A DNA stretch of 64,000 nt. Origin: Sphaerothrix gracilis. Lineage in GTDB: Bacteria; Cyanobacteriota; Cyanobacteriia; Phormidesmidales; Phormidesmidaceae. The translations under genes were made by a program, and so were the position numbers. The notes under the pieces are model-generated. The model did not search any database and was not told the origin of the DNA. It saw only the letters and a list, made by a program, of their open reading frames with translations. Of the stretch, positions 1 through 8,438 are shown one piece after another. The stretch is from the NCBI RefSeq assembly GCF_030405905.1, contig NZ_JASATW010000004.1:1-64000 (forward strand), written 5' to 3'. Positions within the stretch are counted from its first letter, which is position 1. Each line of letters starts with the position of its first letter.

Positions 1-1
1 G

Positions 2-769
2 GCAGTGCTGGCCCTAGAGGCTGGAGCGGATGTATTGCTGATGCCGTCTGATCCGGAGGGCGTGATCAAGGCTGTCTGCGAAGCGGTACAGACGGGTCGC
101 CTGAGTTCTGAACGGATTCAGTCGGCCTTAGAGCGGCTCTGGCGGGCTAAGCTCAAGGTGGCTTCTCCCTATCAGCCCAGCCAGACTTCTAAACATGCCT
201 GGGAGCATATCCCCCCACCGCCAGTCCAGCTAGAGCAGCTAGCTCAGCCAGCCCTGCGGCAGCTAGCCGCCGAAATTCTGCGGGAGTCTACCTGCCATAG
301 CCCTACCCGACTAACGCCAGCCCAGCCACTACAGAATCTAATCGTGACCGATGATTGGCTAAACAGTCGGTTTCTCAGCCGCACTGCCCCAGCGATCGCT
401 CTGCCAGCCCAGCTTGGCGGCTCGCTGCAAATCATAGACACGCAGAGCACCGGGGCAGCCTTGGTGGACTGCCAGCAACCCACCCTGCTCCAGCTTTTTA
501 TTCGCGGCAACCCTTTTCGCGGCAGTGCTGACGTCACCCAGCTAGCCCAAACCTGGCTGAGTGCTCTCATTCAGACCCAACAGCTACAGGGCTTAGTGGT
601 TTACGGCAGTCCCTACGCCTGGCAGCAGTTCCTGCCGCAGCTACCGCCCAATACGCCCTACTGCTTTACCTATGGGCAAATGGCAGCGGCCCAAGCGATC
701 GCCTTAGAAGCCTTGTTTACTGCTGATACTTTCAAATCAGCCTCGCAGGTAAGCCGCTTTACTGATTAG
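2..769 (+). CDS. Glycoside hydrolase family 3 protein, C-terminal part (cut by window edge)
   Basis: The reading frame is open from the window edge, so the N-terminal catalytic barrel and the true start are missing. The first residues (ALEAGADVLLMPSD, then a helical stretch with RLSSERIQSALERLWRAK) match the end of the GH3 TIM barrel, where family members release terminal beta-linked sugars or N-acetylglucosamine from wall fragments. About 200 further residues form a second domain that I cannot assign to a specific subfamily. A beta-N-acetylhexosaminidase (NagZ-like) or a beta-glucosidase role is plausible, but the active-site segment lies outside the window. The stop is followed closely by a small membrane-protein gene on the same strand. 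Confidence 0.75.
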   Translation, partial: AVLALEAGADVLLMPSDPEGVIKAVCEAVQTGRLSSERIQSALERLWRAKLKVASPYQPSQTSKHAWEHIPPPPVQLEQLAQPALRQLAAEILRESTCHSPTRLTPAQPLQNLIVTDDWLNSRFLSRTAPAIALPAQLGGSLQIIDTQSTGAALVDCQQPTLLQLFIRGNPFRGSADVTQLAQTWLSALIQTQQLQGLVVYGSPYAWQQFLPQLPPNTPYCFTYGQMAAAQAIALEALFTADTFKSASQVSRFTD

Positions 770-803
770 ATAAAACTTGGAGCCTTGTTGCCAACAAATT
801 CCC

Positions 804-1070
804 ATGCCAGATAATCGACCGTCCAATCAGCCCCCCAGAGGCATGAGCCGCGAAAAATACGAACGGCTTAAAGCTGAAGCTAAAGCGCCCTACAAAGGAC
901 TGCGCAAATTTATCTACGGCACATTTGGGGCTTCAGGTCTAATCGGCGCATTTGTCTTTCTCGCCCAAACGCTGGCCGGACGGGAAGTGGGCACGGCATT
1001 GCCCAATCTAGCGCTACAGCTAGGCGTTGTGGCGTTGATGGTGTGGCTATGGCGGTTGGAGAGCGATTGA
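804..1070 (+). CDS. Small two-helix membrane protein, DUF3493-like
   Basis: An 88-residue protein with a charged N-terminal third (MSREKYERLKAEAKAPYKGL) followed by two hydrophobic helices at roughly residues 33-52 and 62-80. This layout matches the cyanobacterial and plastid DUF3493 type of small membrane protein; the molecular role is unknown to me. I chose ATG at 804 because the only longer start is a TTG at 777, close behind the previous stop, and the extra residues look non-native. It follows the GH3 gene by about 35 bp and may be co-transcribed with it. Its 3' end faces the minus-strand acetate kinase gene. Confidence 0.65.
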   Translation: MPDNRPSNQPPRGMSREKYERLKAEAKAPYKGLRKFIYGTFGASGLIGAFVFLAQTLAGREVGTALPNLALQLGVVALMVWLWRLESD

Positions 1071-1086
1071 GCTTGTCAGGACAGTG

Positions 1087-2307
1087 CTAATTCTCTTGGG
1101 CTAACCGCCAGCAGTCACGAGCGATCGCCCATTCTTCTTGCGTGTGAATCACTAACACCTGCACTGCCGAGTCTGGGGTGGAGATGATTTGGTCTTGGGG
1201 CGATCGCTTTAACTTTTCTTGATCTAGGGCTAGCCCCAAAAAGCTAAACGCTTCTCCTACCGCCTGCCAGATTAGGGGCGTATTTTCGCCGATCCCTGCC
1301 GTCAGTACCAGCCCGTCTAAACCGCCCAGAACCCCCAGCATCGCGCCTATGTGTCGTCGCAGTGAGTGAATAAACATGTCCAGCGCTAGCTGAGCGCGAT
1401 CGTGGCCCTGAGCGATCGCTTCGGTAATCTGTCGCATGTCACCCGATGCGCCAAAAATCCCCTTCAGACCTGATTCTTTATTCAGCAAGTGATTGAGCTG
1501 CTGAATATTGTAGGAATCCTGCTGTAAAAGCTGCAGCACCAGCCCTGGATCGACTGAGCCGCTGCGACTGCCCATCATCAGCCCTTCTAGGGGCGTATAG
1601 CCCATTGTGGTGTCGAGGCTGCGGCCATTTTGCACCGCAGCCAGAGAGCAGCCATTGCCTAAATGACAGGTAATCAGCCGCAAGTCTGCCAGCGGTTTTT
1701 CTAGCAACTGCGCTGCCCGCTGCCCGCAGTATTGGTGGCTAATGCCGTGAAATCCATAGCGGCGGATGCCCTGCGATCGCCAGTCGTAGGGTACCGCATA
1801 GGTAAAAGCGGCTTCTGGCATTTGGGCGTGGAAGGCGGTGTCAAAGGCGGCTACCTGAGGCACGTTGCCGAGGATCCCAGCGATCGCTTCAATGCCTTCT
1901 AAATTACGCGGGTTGTGCTCCGGCGCTAGGGGAATCAAGTCTTCAATGGTCTGCTTCACGGCGGCGTCAATTCGGACGCTGTCGTGGTATTTCTCGCCGC
2001 CGTGAACGACCCGGTGGCCGACGATAGCGATCGACTTTGGTCCCGCAACGACCTGAGTTTTGCCGCTCCACAGGGTTTCGAGGAGCTGAGCTAGCCCTTC
2101 TTGCCGCGACGAAACCGACAGCACTGTCTCCTCTGTCTCTCCTGTCGCCGTTTTGACTGTCCGCTCAACTTTGCCTTGCTGATGGGTCCAGTCGAGCTGC
2201 CCTTGCCAGAGCGGCTCTGGCGGATCGTTTGGCAGCGAGTCAGCTGCAAGATCGTAGAGGCAGCATTTGTGGCTGCTGGATCCGGCGTTGAGGATGAGAA
2301 TGTGCAT
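1087..2307 (-). CDS. ackA: Acetate kinase
   Basis: 406 residues, the normal length for the family. The enzyme interconverts acetyl phosphate + ADP and acetate + ATP in the cytoplasm. Visible family signatures are NAGSSS at residues 7-12, HNPRNLEGI, FHGISHQY, CHLGNGCS, the long DTTMGYTPLEG...MGSRSGSVDPG block, and GIGEN near the C-terminus. It is the last gene of a minus-strand cluster with phosphoketolase and a histidine phosphatase. Phosphoketolase makes acetyl phosphate, so AckA here most simply turns that product into acetate and ATP. One small oddity is His after NAGSSS, where most members have Leu. The gap of 160 bp to the phosphatase gene holds no convincing gene. Confidence 0.95.
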   Translation of the reverse strand: MHILILNAGSSSHKCCLYDLAADSLPNDPPEPLWQGQLDWTHQQGKVERTVKTATGETEETVLSVSSRQEGLAQLLETLWSGKTQVVAGPKSIAIVGHRVVHGGEKYHDSVRIDAAVKQTIEDLIPLAPEHNPRNLEGIEAIAGILGNVPQVAAFDTAFHAQMPEAAFTYAVPYDWRSQGIRRYGFHGISHQYCGQRAAQLLEKPLADLRLITCHLGNGCSLAAVQNGRSLDTTMGYTPLEGLMMGSRSGSVDPGLVLQLLQQDSYNIQQLNHLLNKESGLKGIFGASGDMRQITEAIAQGHDRAQLALDMFIHSLRRHIGAMLGVLGGLDGLVLTAGIGENTPLIWQAVGEAFSFLGLALDQEKLKRSPQDQIISTPDSAVQVLVIHTQEEWAIARDCWRLAQEN

Positions 2308-2467
2308 GAGCTTGAGGAGCTTTTAATAAGAGCGATCGCGGCGGGGCAGGTTTGGTTGAGAGATGGCGGTCATAGCTGAAACATGTTGGCGCAATCTGCC
2401 TGTCCGGATTTTTCTCAGCTCGGGCAGATCTCTGTCTTCCTCATTTCCCTGACTGCTATCTCTGCCC

Positions 2468-3106
2468 TTATGTCCCTGGCAGATTGCGCAGTTCAGCGGG
2501 CAGGTGGGCGCGATCGCCGTGGCTTCTGAGCAGCGGCCCGTGTACGTCAAACTCAATAGTGCTGACGGAGGCGACAGGCATGGCTACGCGATCGCGGTAG
2601 CGGCCCAGATCAATACCGAGGAGGTTGCAGAGAACAATCCGCGTCGTGGATTTGTGGGAAACCACTAGGACATTACCGGAGGTATGCTTTTCCTCAATTT
2701 CTGCCATTACCAGGGCGGCGCGGCTGCCTACCTGCACAGCGGTTTCGCCGCCGGTGGGTGGGTTCCAGGCGGGTTCGGTGAGCCAGCGCACGTAGTCGTC
2801 GGGAAATTCGCGGTGAACAGTGGGTTTATCTTTGCCTTCCCACTGGCCAAAGTCCATTTCTTTCAGCCCGTCTCGGAGCTGCATCTCCAGTCCGGTTAGC
2901 TCACAGATTGGCGTCGCCGTAGCAACGGTGCGCTTCATGGGGCTGACGTAAATGGCTTCCCACTGGAATGACTGATAGGCTTTGGCAAACGCCTCGGCCA
3001 TAGCTTTGCCTACATCGGTCAGATCTGGATCTGAAACACCACAAAAGCCATCATTGCGGCTGGATTCGGTTTCACCATGTCGCAAGAAATAGACGGTCAA
3101 GCTCAT
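2468..3106 (-). CDS. Histidine phosphatase family protein (phosphoglycerate mutase-like)
   Basis: 212 residues. The phosphohistidine motif RHGET sits at residues 9-13 with His10 as the expected nucleophile. The proton-donor glutamate is probably Glu83 in KEMDFGQWEG, and the second catalytic histidine is His151 in VVSHKST. These are the hallmarks of the cofactor-independent branch of phosphatases in this superfamily; substrate cannot be read from sequence. It lies between phosphoketolase and acetate kinase on the same strand, so a role in sugar-phosphate or acetyl-phosphate metabolism is likely. The 134-bp gap separating it from phosphoketolase contains two hairpins. An A/T-rich tract precedes the ATG and no strong Shine-Dalgarno sequence is visible. 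Confidence 0.85.
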   Translation of the reverse strand: MSLTVYFLRHGETESSRNDGFCGVSDPDLTDVGKAMAEAFAKAYQSFQWEAIYVSPMKRTVATATPICELTGLEMQLRDGLKEMDFGQWEGKDKPTVHREFPDDYVRWLTEPAWNPPTGGETAVQVGSRAALVMAEIEEKHTSGNVLVVSHKSTTRIVLCNLLGIDLGRYRDRVAMPVASVSTIEFDVHGPLLRSHGDRAHLPAELRNLPGT

Positions 3107-3130
3107 ATTTTTTTAAATTTAGCGGCTAAA

Positions 3131-3210
3131 GTTAGTTCCCTGATTTCAGGAACTAGGTTTCTGTGATCTTACTAGAGCCAAGGCTTTCGCTTTGGCCTCA
3201 GAAACCTAAT
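3131..3210 (-). promoter_or_regulatory. Two hairpins between phosphoketolase and phosphatase genes
   Basis: The gap holds a perfect 10-bp inverted repeat (TAGGTTTCTG at 3154-3163, CAGAAACCTA at 3199-3208). An inner stem is nested in its loop (GCCAAGGC / GCTTTGGC, one mismatch). A second hairpin (TAGTTCC at 3133-3139, GGAACTA at 3149-3155, with CCTG/CAGG inside) overlaps its base by two bases. There is no U-tract typical of a terminator. An mRNA processing or stabilising element, or an attenuator, are the main options. Confidence 0.55.
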
Positions 3211-3240
3211 TCCGGTTTTTGGCTTTGACCAGAGCTTTCC

Positions 3241-5628
3241 TTAATACGGCCACTTCCAGTCGCGGATTTCGGGCATGTCTTCGCCGTGCTCGTAGACATA
3301 CTGTTTGTGCTCTACGAACTTGTCGTGAATCATCTGCTTCACGTGGGCCTTTTGATAGACGAAGCGGGGGATGCGATCGAGGGCATCATCCGCTAGGCTA
3401 AAGCGATCGATCTCGTTGCGCACCACCATGTCAAAGGGCGTGGTGGTGGTGCCTTCTTCTTTGTAACCCCGCACGTGCAGATTGCCGTGGTTGGGGCGGC
3501 TATAGGTGAGACGGTGAATCAGCCAGGGATAGCCATGAAAAGCAAAGATAATCGGCTTGTCGGGGGTAAACATGCTGACAAAATCGACATCGCTGGTGCC
3601 GTGGGGATGTTCGCTGGCGGGCTGAAGCGCCATCAGGTCTACCACATTCACGACGCGAATCTTGATATCGGGCAGATGCTGACGCAGAAAATCTACAGCC
3701 GCCAGGGTTTCCTGAGTGGGTACATCGCCGCAGCAGGCCATCACGACATCCGGTTCACTGTCTTGGTCATTGCTGGCCCACTGCCAGATGCTCATGCCCT
3801 GGGTGCAGTGCTTAATGGCCTGGTCCATCGTTAGATACTGCAGTTCCGGCTGCTTGCCCGCCACGATGACGTTGACATAATTGCGGCTTTTGAGGCAGTG
3901 ATCGGCTACTGACAGCAGGGTATTGGCATCGGGGGGCAGATAGACGCGGATGACGTCGGCCTTTTTGTTCACCACATGGTCGATAAAGCCAGGGTCTTGG
4001 TGCGAAAAACCATTATGATCCTGTCGCCAGACGTGGGACGTCAGCAGGTAGTTGAGGGAGGCAATGGGACGCCGCCAGGGAATCTCTTTCTTCGTTACCT
4101 TCAGCCACTTGGCGTGCTGGTTGAACATGGAGTCAATAATGTGGATGAAGGCTTCATAGCAGGAGAAAAAGCCGTGGCGTCCGGTGAGCAAGTAACCCTC
4201 TAGCCAGCCCTGACAGGTGTGCTCGCTAAGAATTTCCATGATGCGGCCATCGGGGCTGAGATCGCCGCCTTCGCTGTCTTCCGGAAGCCGGTCGGCCATC
4301 CAGGTGCGCTTGGTGACTTCTAACAGGGCGCTGAGGCGGTTGGAGGCGGTTTCGTCGGGGCCAAAGACACGGAACGTTTCCATATTGTGCTGCATCACAT
4401 CCCGCAGAAAGGCGCCCAGCACTTTGGTTGCCTGTTCGTAGGTTGTACCTGGCTGATCGACGGTGATAGCGTAGTCCCGAAAGTCTGGCAAACTCAGGTC
4501 GCGTAGCAGAATGCCGCCGTTGGCATGGGGATTGGCTCCCATCCGTCGTTCGCCAGTGGGAGCAAGGGCTTTGAGTTCTGGAATGAGCTGGCCGTTTTCG
4601 TCAAACAGTTCCTCTGGCCGATAGCTTTTCATCCAGGCTTCGAGCTGCTGGACGTGGTCAGAATTTTTAGCGATGCCAGAAATAGGAACCTGGTGCGATC
4701 GCCAAAAATCCTCTACTTTCTTACCATCAACTGACTCTGGGCCAGTCCAACCTTTGGGCGATCGCAGCACAATCATCGGCCACTGCGGTCGCTGCACCTC
4801 ATCGCCCTCACGAGCTGAGCGCTGAATTTCTTCAATCTCTTCCAAGGCTGCATCTAGCGTCCGTGCCATCGCCTGGTGCATTTTCTCTGGCTCGGAGCCT
4901 TCGACGAAATAGGGCTTGTAGCCATAGCCGACAAACAGGCTTTCTAACTCTTCATGGCTCATGCGGGCCATCAGCGTCGGGTTAGCAATTTTGTAGCCGT
5001 TGAGATGCAAAATCGGCAGCACTGCCCCGTCACGGGCCGGATTGAGAAATTTATTGGAGTGCCAAGCTGCCGCCAGTGGTCCGGTTTCTGCCTCGCCGTC
5101 ACCAATGACGCAGGCGACCACTAGATCGGGATTGTCAAAGGCCGCACCGTAGGCATGAGAAAGGGAATAGCCCAGTTCGCCGCCTTCGTGGATCGATCCG
5201 GGCGTTTCAGGTGCCACGTGGCTAGGGACGCCGCCAGGAAAAGAAAACTGCTTAAACAGGCGTTTTATGCCAGTTTCGTTCTCGGCAATGTTGGGATAGT
5301 GCTCGCTATAGCTGCCTTCTAAATAGGTATTTGCCACCAGTCCAGGGCCACCATGCCCCGGCCCCGCAATGTAAATCATGCTGAGGTCACGCGCTTTAAT
5401 CACCCGGTTGAGGTGAACATAGATGAAGTTAAGTCCTGGTGTGGTTCCCCAATGGCCTAACAAACGCGGCTTGATGTGGCTTTGCTGCAGGGGGGCTTTC
5501 AGCAGCGGATTATCTAATAAATAAATTTGACCGACAGATAAATAGTTGGCCGCTCGCCAGTAGGCATTCATCTGCTGTAGCGCTTCAGCAGAGAGCGGAT
5601 AGGTATCGGTTGCTTGTATAGTAACCAT
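3241..5628 (-). CDS. xfp: Phosphoketolase (xylulose-5-phosphate / fructose-6-phosphate)
   Basis: 795 residues, the usual length. This thiamine-diphosphate enzyme cleaves xylulose 5-phosphate (and often fructose 6-phosphate) with phosphate to acetyl phosphate plus glyceraldehyde 3-phosphate or erythrose 4-phosphate. Visible signatures are GHGGPG around residue 90, the EGGELGYSLSHAYGAAFDNP block and IGDGEAETG. The C-terminal third has the XFP-type ending with HVRGYKEEGTTTTPFDMVV. It is the first gene of a minus-strand group with the phosphatase and ackA, giving a compact phosphoketolase to acetate + ATP route. Some cyanobacteria carry two phosphoketolase types, and I cannot tell the substrate preference from sequence. 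The ATG at 5628 matches the normal family N-terminus. Confidence 0.95.
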   Translation of the reverse strand: MVTIQATDTYPLSAEALQQMNAYWRAANYLSVGQIYLLDNPLLKAPLQQSHIKPRLLGHWGTTPGLNFIYVHLNRVIKARDLSMIYIAGPGHGGPGLVANTYLEGSYSEHYPNIAENETGIKRLFKQFSFPGGVPSHVAPETPGSIHEGGELGYSLSHAYGAAFDNPDLVVACVIGDGEAETGPLAAAWHSNKFLNPARDGAVLPILHLNGYKIANPTLMARMSHEELESLFVGYGYKPYFVEGSEPEKMHQAMARTLDAALEEIEEIQRSAREGDEVQRPQWPMIVLRSPKGWTGPESVDGKKVEDFWRSHQVPISGIAKNSDHVQQLEAWMKSYRPEELFDENGQLIPELKALAPTGERRMGANPHANGGILLRDLSLPDFRDYAITVDQPGTTYEQATKVLGAFLRDVMQHNMETFRVFGPDETASNRLSALLEVTKRTWMADRLPEDSEGGDLSPDGRIMEILSEHTCQGWLEGYLLTGRHGFFSCYEAFIHIIDSMFNQHAKWLKVTKKEIPWRRPIASLNYLLTSHVWRQDHNGFSHQDPGFIDHVVNKKADVIRVYLPPDANTLLSVADHCLKSRNYVNVIVAGKQPELQYLTMDQAIKHCTQGMSIWQWASNDQDSEPDVVMACCGDVPTQETLAAVDFLRQHLPDIKIRVVNVVDLMALQPASEHPHGTSDVDFVSMFTPDKPIIFAFHGYPWLIHRLTYSRPNHGNLHVRGYKEEGTTTTPFDMVVRNEIDRFSLADDALDRIPRFVYQKAHVKQMIHDKFVEHKQYVYEHGEDMPEIRDWKWPY

Positions 5629-6178
5629 TGCTAATTCCGATTTTTAAGGACTTCTTACTGTCTTCTCGTAATTTAGCGTCAATAACAATTTTATTCAGCT
5701 TTGAGAAGCTCTTTTATTGAAAGATTGCGGAGTAGGGTATTTAGATTTTTGAGCGAAGCGATCGCCTTTAAATCTATCAAAAGGTCAATTAGCAATTGGA
5801 GCAGAGGTTGAGCGGAAAAATGTATGGTTAATAACATCTATCGCTATACCGCCGTTCAGAAAAAGGCTGTTTGCTAAATGCGCAAAGCCCTTAGCAGCAA
5901 GAATCTGCTGGCTCAAGCCAGGTCGCTCAATCATTCTTCGCTCAATCAGTTTGGCCTAAGCGACAAAGCTTAATCTCTAGTAAAAGCTTTTCTAAAGAGT
6001 CATCAAGAAAAAATTCTATTTGCGACATCTACCCAAAGAAAGAAATCATTTACTTTAATCTGTTAGAAAACTAACTGAAGGGTTTAGACCTGCTTTCAAA
6101 GTAGGCTCTGTCTCCTGAAGGATGTTTCAAATCAATAAAATTTCTTTAATAGAAAGAGCAGTCAAAAGAATATTTTCT
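5629..6178. other. Intergenic region between divergent xfp and dps
   Basis: About 550 bp, A/T-rich, with no convincing reading frame. It must contain promoters for both the minus-strand xfp group and the plus-strand dps gene. A short inverted pair AAAGCTT (about 5968-5974) and AAGCTTTT (about 5985-5992) is present. I could not identify a binding site of a named regulator with confidence. Confidence 0.4.
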
Positions 6179-6712
6179 ATGAAAAGCATTAACATTGGCC
6201 TCACAGAAGAACAACGCAATGGCGTTAACGATTTGTTGAATCGCGACCTGGCAGACGCATACCTGCTCATCATTAAGACCAAGAAGTACCACTGGGATGT
6301 GGTTGGTCCTCAGTTCCGTACCCTACATGAACTGTGGCAAGAGCAATACGAAGCAATTGCGCTCAACATCGACGCGATCGCTGAGCGGATCCGGACTTTG
6401 GGGGGTTACCCGGTTGGTACAGCAGAAGGTTTCCTGAAGCTAACCACCATCAAAGAGCACACCAACGACTTGCCTACCGCTACGGAAATGGTGGCTCGTC
6501 TCGTTGACGATCATGAGCAGATCATCCGCAATCTGCGCGAGCACATCGACAAGTGCCAAGACGACTACCATGATGAAGGTACTGCCGATTTCCTCACCGG
6601 CCTGATGGAAGCTCACGAAGAAATGGCTTGGATGCTACGTTCCTTCATTGAAGGCGAGCGCCTAGCTGCTGATGGCTCTAGCCGTGATGCCCGCACCCCA
6701 GTAACGGCGTAG
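6179..6712 (+). CDS. dps: Dps family ferritin-like DNA-protection protein
   Basis: 177 residues from the chosen ATG. Dps proteins form 12-subunit shells that oxidise iron with peroxide and store it; some also bind DNA. The ferroxidase ligands keep the family spacing: His38 (in KKYHWD), His50, Asp65 and Glu69. The rest (YPVGTAEGF, DHEQIIRNLREH, GTADFLTGLMEAHEEMAWMLRSF) is also canonical. An in-frame ATG at 6122 would add 19 residues, but that stretch is A/T-rich with codon use unlike the rest and has GAAGG directly abutting the ATG, so I prefer 6179. It stands alone, with an intrinsic terminator just downstream. Confidence 0.9.
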   Translation: MKSINIGLTEEQRNGVNDLLNRDLADAYLLIIKTKKYHWDVVGPQFRTLHELWQEQYEAIALNIDAIAERIRTLGGYPVGTAEGFLKLTTIKEHTNDLPTATEMVARLVDDHEQIIRNLREHIDKCQDDYHDEGTADFLTGLMEAHEEMAWMLRSFIEGERLAADGSSRDARTPVTA

Positions 6713-6739
6713 GATCTCATCTTTTTAGAAACCGCTTGG

Positions 6740-6768
6740 GCGGGGGTGCGCACTGCATCCCCGCTTTT
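6740..6768 (+). terminator. Intrinsic terminator after dps
   Basis: Ten-base stem GCGGGGGTGC (6740-6749) pairs with GCATCCCCGC (6755-6764), allowing one G-U pair. A run of four T follows at once (6765-6768). It begins 27 bp after the dps stop. Confidence 0.8.
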
Positions 6769-6840
6769 GTCTTGCCGCTGTATCTGTCACCCGTTGTAAA
6801 GCTTCGTTACACTACTAAATGTTCTAATTGATACGCTTAA

Positions 6841-8247
6841 ATGTCCGAAACAGCCCCGATCGCCATTACCTTTGCTAGCTTCATTGCTTTATTTATCGGT
6901 GTGGGTCTTTATGCCAGTCGGCGTAAGAGCAGCACTAGCTCAGATTATTTACTGGCAGGCAGGGGTGTTAATTCGTGGCTAGCCGCTTTGTCTACCGTGG
7001 CGACAGGCAACAGCGGCTTTATGTTTATCGGGCTGATCGGATTTACCTATGAAACCGGGCTGTCAGCGATTTGGATCTCGGTTGGCTATTTGACGGGGGA
7101 AATTTGCGCTTGGCTTTCGGTACATAAGCGCCTGCGTCAGAATTCAGAAACGGCTAACTCAGAAACCATTGCTGATTTTCTGGGCCACGGTGTTGAGAAT
7201 GGACGCTGGATAACGGCGACGGTGGCGCTGCTGACTTTGGGCTTTTTAGGAACTTATGCGGCGGCGCAGCTTCAGGCCGGTAGCAAAGCCCTTAGTGTTT
7301 TATTTGACTGGGATCTTGCCGTCGGCATTCTGCTGGGGGCGGCAATCGTAGCAATTTACTGCACCCTAGGCGGCATTCGCGCCTCGATCTGGGTTGGCTC
7401 AGTCCAGTCTATTTTGATGATTGGCTCCATGATCTTGCTGGCAGGAACAGCGATCGCCACAGTTGGCGGTTTCAGCGCTTTGGGACAGCAGCTTAAGGAC
7501 ATTAGTCCTGACTTAGTGAGTCCCTGGCCGACCCATCTGTTGTTTGGCGCTGTACCCTTCATCTTTGCCTGGGCCACCTCCGGCTTTGGTGTCATCGGTC
7601 AGCCTCATATTATGGTGCGGATGATGACCATTGATTCGGTTGAAAAAGTCAGTCGCACCCGCAACCTATATCTAGTTCTCAATATTGTTTTGTCGATCGC
7701 CGCTACGATTGTTGGCCTGACGGCGCGGGTACTCTTACCTGAACTCAGCGGTGGCGACCCGGAACTGGCCCTACCGGAACTGGCCACCCGGCTGCTACCT
7801 TCTCTCTGGGTGGGATTGGTGTTAGTCGGTCTGTTTTCCGCCACCATTTCAACCGCAGATGCCCAGGTACTTTCTTGCTCAGCCGCTTTAACCCAAGATT
7901 TATTACCCCTCAAACAGCGACCTGACTGGCTGATGAAGGCCGGTACTCTGTTTATGGTTGTCGTTGTTTTGGGACTGGCATTGGTTAGCCCAGATGATGT
8001 ATTTACGCTGGTAACGTTTTCTTGGGCGGCTTTGGCGGCTGGACTGGGACCATTGATGGTAGTGCGGGTTTTTCGTCAGCCAATCAATACAACTACCGCG
8101 ATCGCCATGATGTTGACAGGCGTTGGAGTAGCTCTTTTCTGGCGCATAGGTCTGCACTGGTCGCAGGATGTCTATGAAGTCCTGCCTGGCATGGTCGCCA
8201 GCACGCTGGTCTACCTCGCGGCTCGGCCTTGGCTACCTCCTCAATAG
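6841..8247 (+). CDS. Sodium:solute symporter family protein
   Basis: 468 residues, almost wholly hydrophobic with about 12-13 predicted transmembrane helices. The N-terminal pattern SSDYLLAGRGVNSWLAALSTVATGNSG matches the start of the SSS family (PutP/PanF type), where helix 1 is unwound and binds Na+ and substrate. Members import amino acids, pantothenate, sugars or organic acids with sodium; the substrate here cannot be told. It is a single gene between the dps terminator and the TPS locus. The ATG at 6841 gives the usual short pre-helix N-terminus. Confidence 0.85.
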   Translation: MSETAPIAITFASFIALFIGVGLYASRRKSSTSSDYLLAGRGVNSWLAALSTVATGNSGFMFIGLIGFTYETGLSAIWISVGYLTGEICAWLSVHKRLRQNSETANSETIADFLGHGVENGRWITATVALLTLGFLGTYAAAQLQAGSKALSVLFDWDLAVGILLGAAIVAIYCTLGGIRASIWVGSVQSILMIGSMILLAGTAIATVGGFSALGQQLKDISPDLVSPWPTHLLFGAVPFIFAWATSGFGVIGQPHIMVRMMTIDSVEKVSRTRNLYLVLNIVLSIAATIVGLTARVLLPELSGGDPELALPELATRLLPSLWVGLVLVGLFSATISTADAQVLSCSAALTQDLLPLKQRPDWLMKAGTLFMVVVVLGLALVSPDDVFTLVTFSWAALAAGLGPLMVVRVFRQPINTTTAIAMMLTGVGVALFWRIGLHWSQDVYEVLPGMVASTLVYLAARPWLPPQ

Positions 8248-8388
8248 GTCAGAGGACTGCCTGCAGCGCTTTTGCCGCAGCGCCCCAACCCTAGCTCAGA
8301 CGGAGCATTTTGCCGCTTGTCATCCCGGCTTAACCTGGACCTGACAGAGCGAGCGCTGTACAGCAAGCCCGTTTTAAGCTGCAATGGG

Positions 8389-8418
8389 GCTTAGGCTATT
8401 TTGGGATACTGCCTAAGC
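8389..8418 (+). repeat. Inverted repeat upstream of TpsB gene
   Basis: A perfect 8-bp inverted repeat, GCTTAGGC (8389-8396) and GCCTAAGC (8411-8418), ends 20 bp before the TpsB start codon. It could be an operator or a leader hairpin. No U-tract follows, so it is not an obvious terminator for the symporter gene. Confidence 0.4.
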
Positions 8419-8438
8419 AAGCTTTGAAGGGATGACTT

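Noticed and set aside
2323..2556. 77-codon minus-strand frame between ackA and the phosphatase gene
   Set aside because: It overlaps the end of the phosphatase gene in another frame and its translation has no protein-like pattern.
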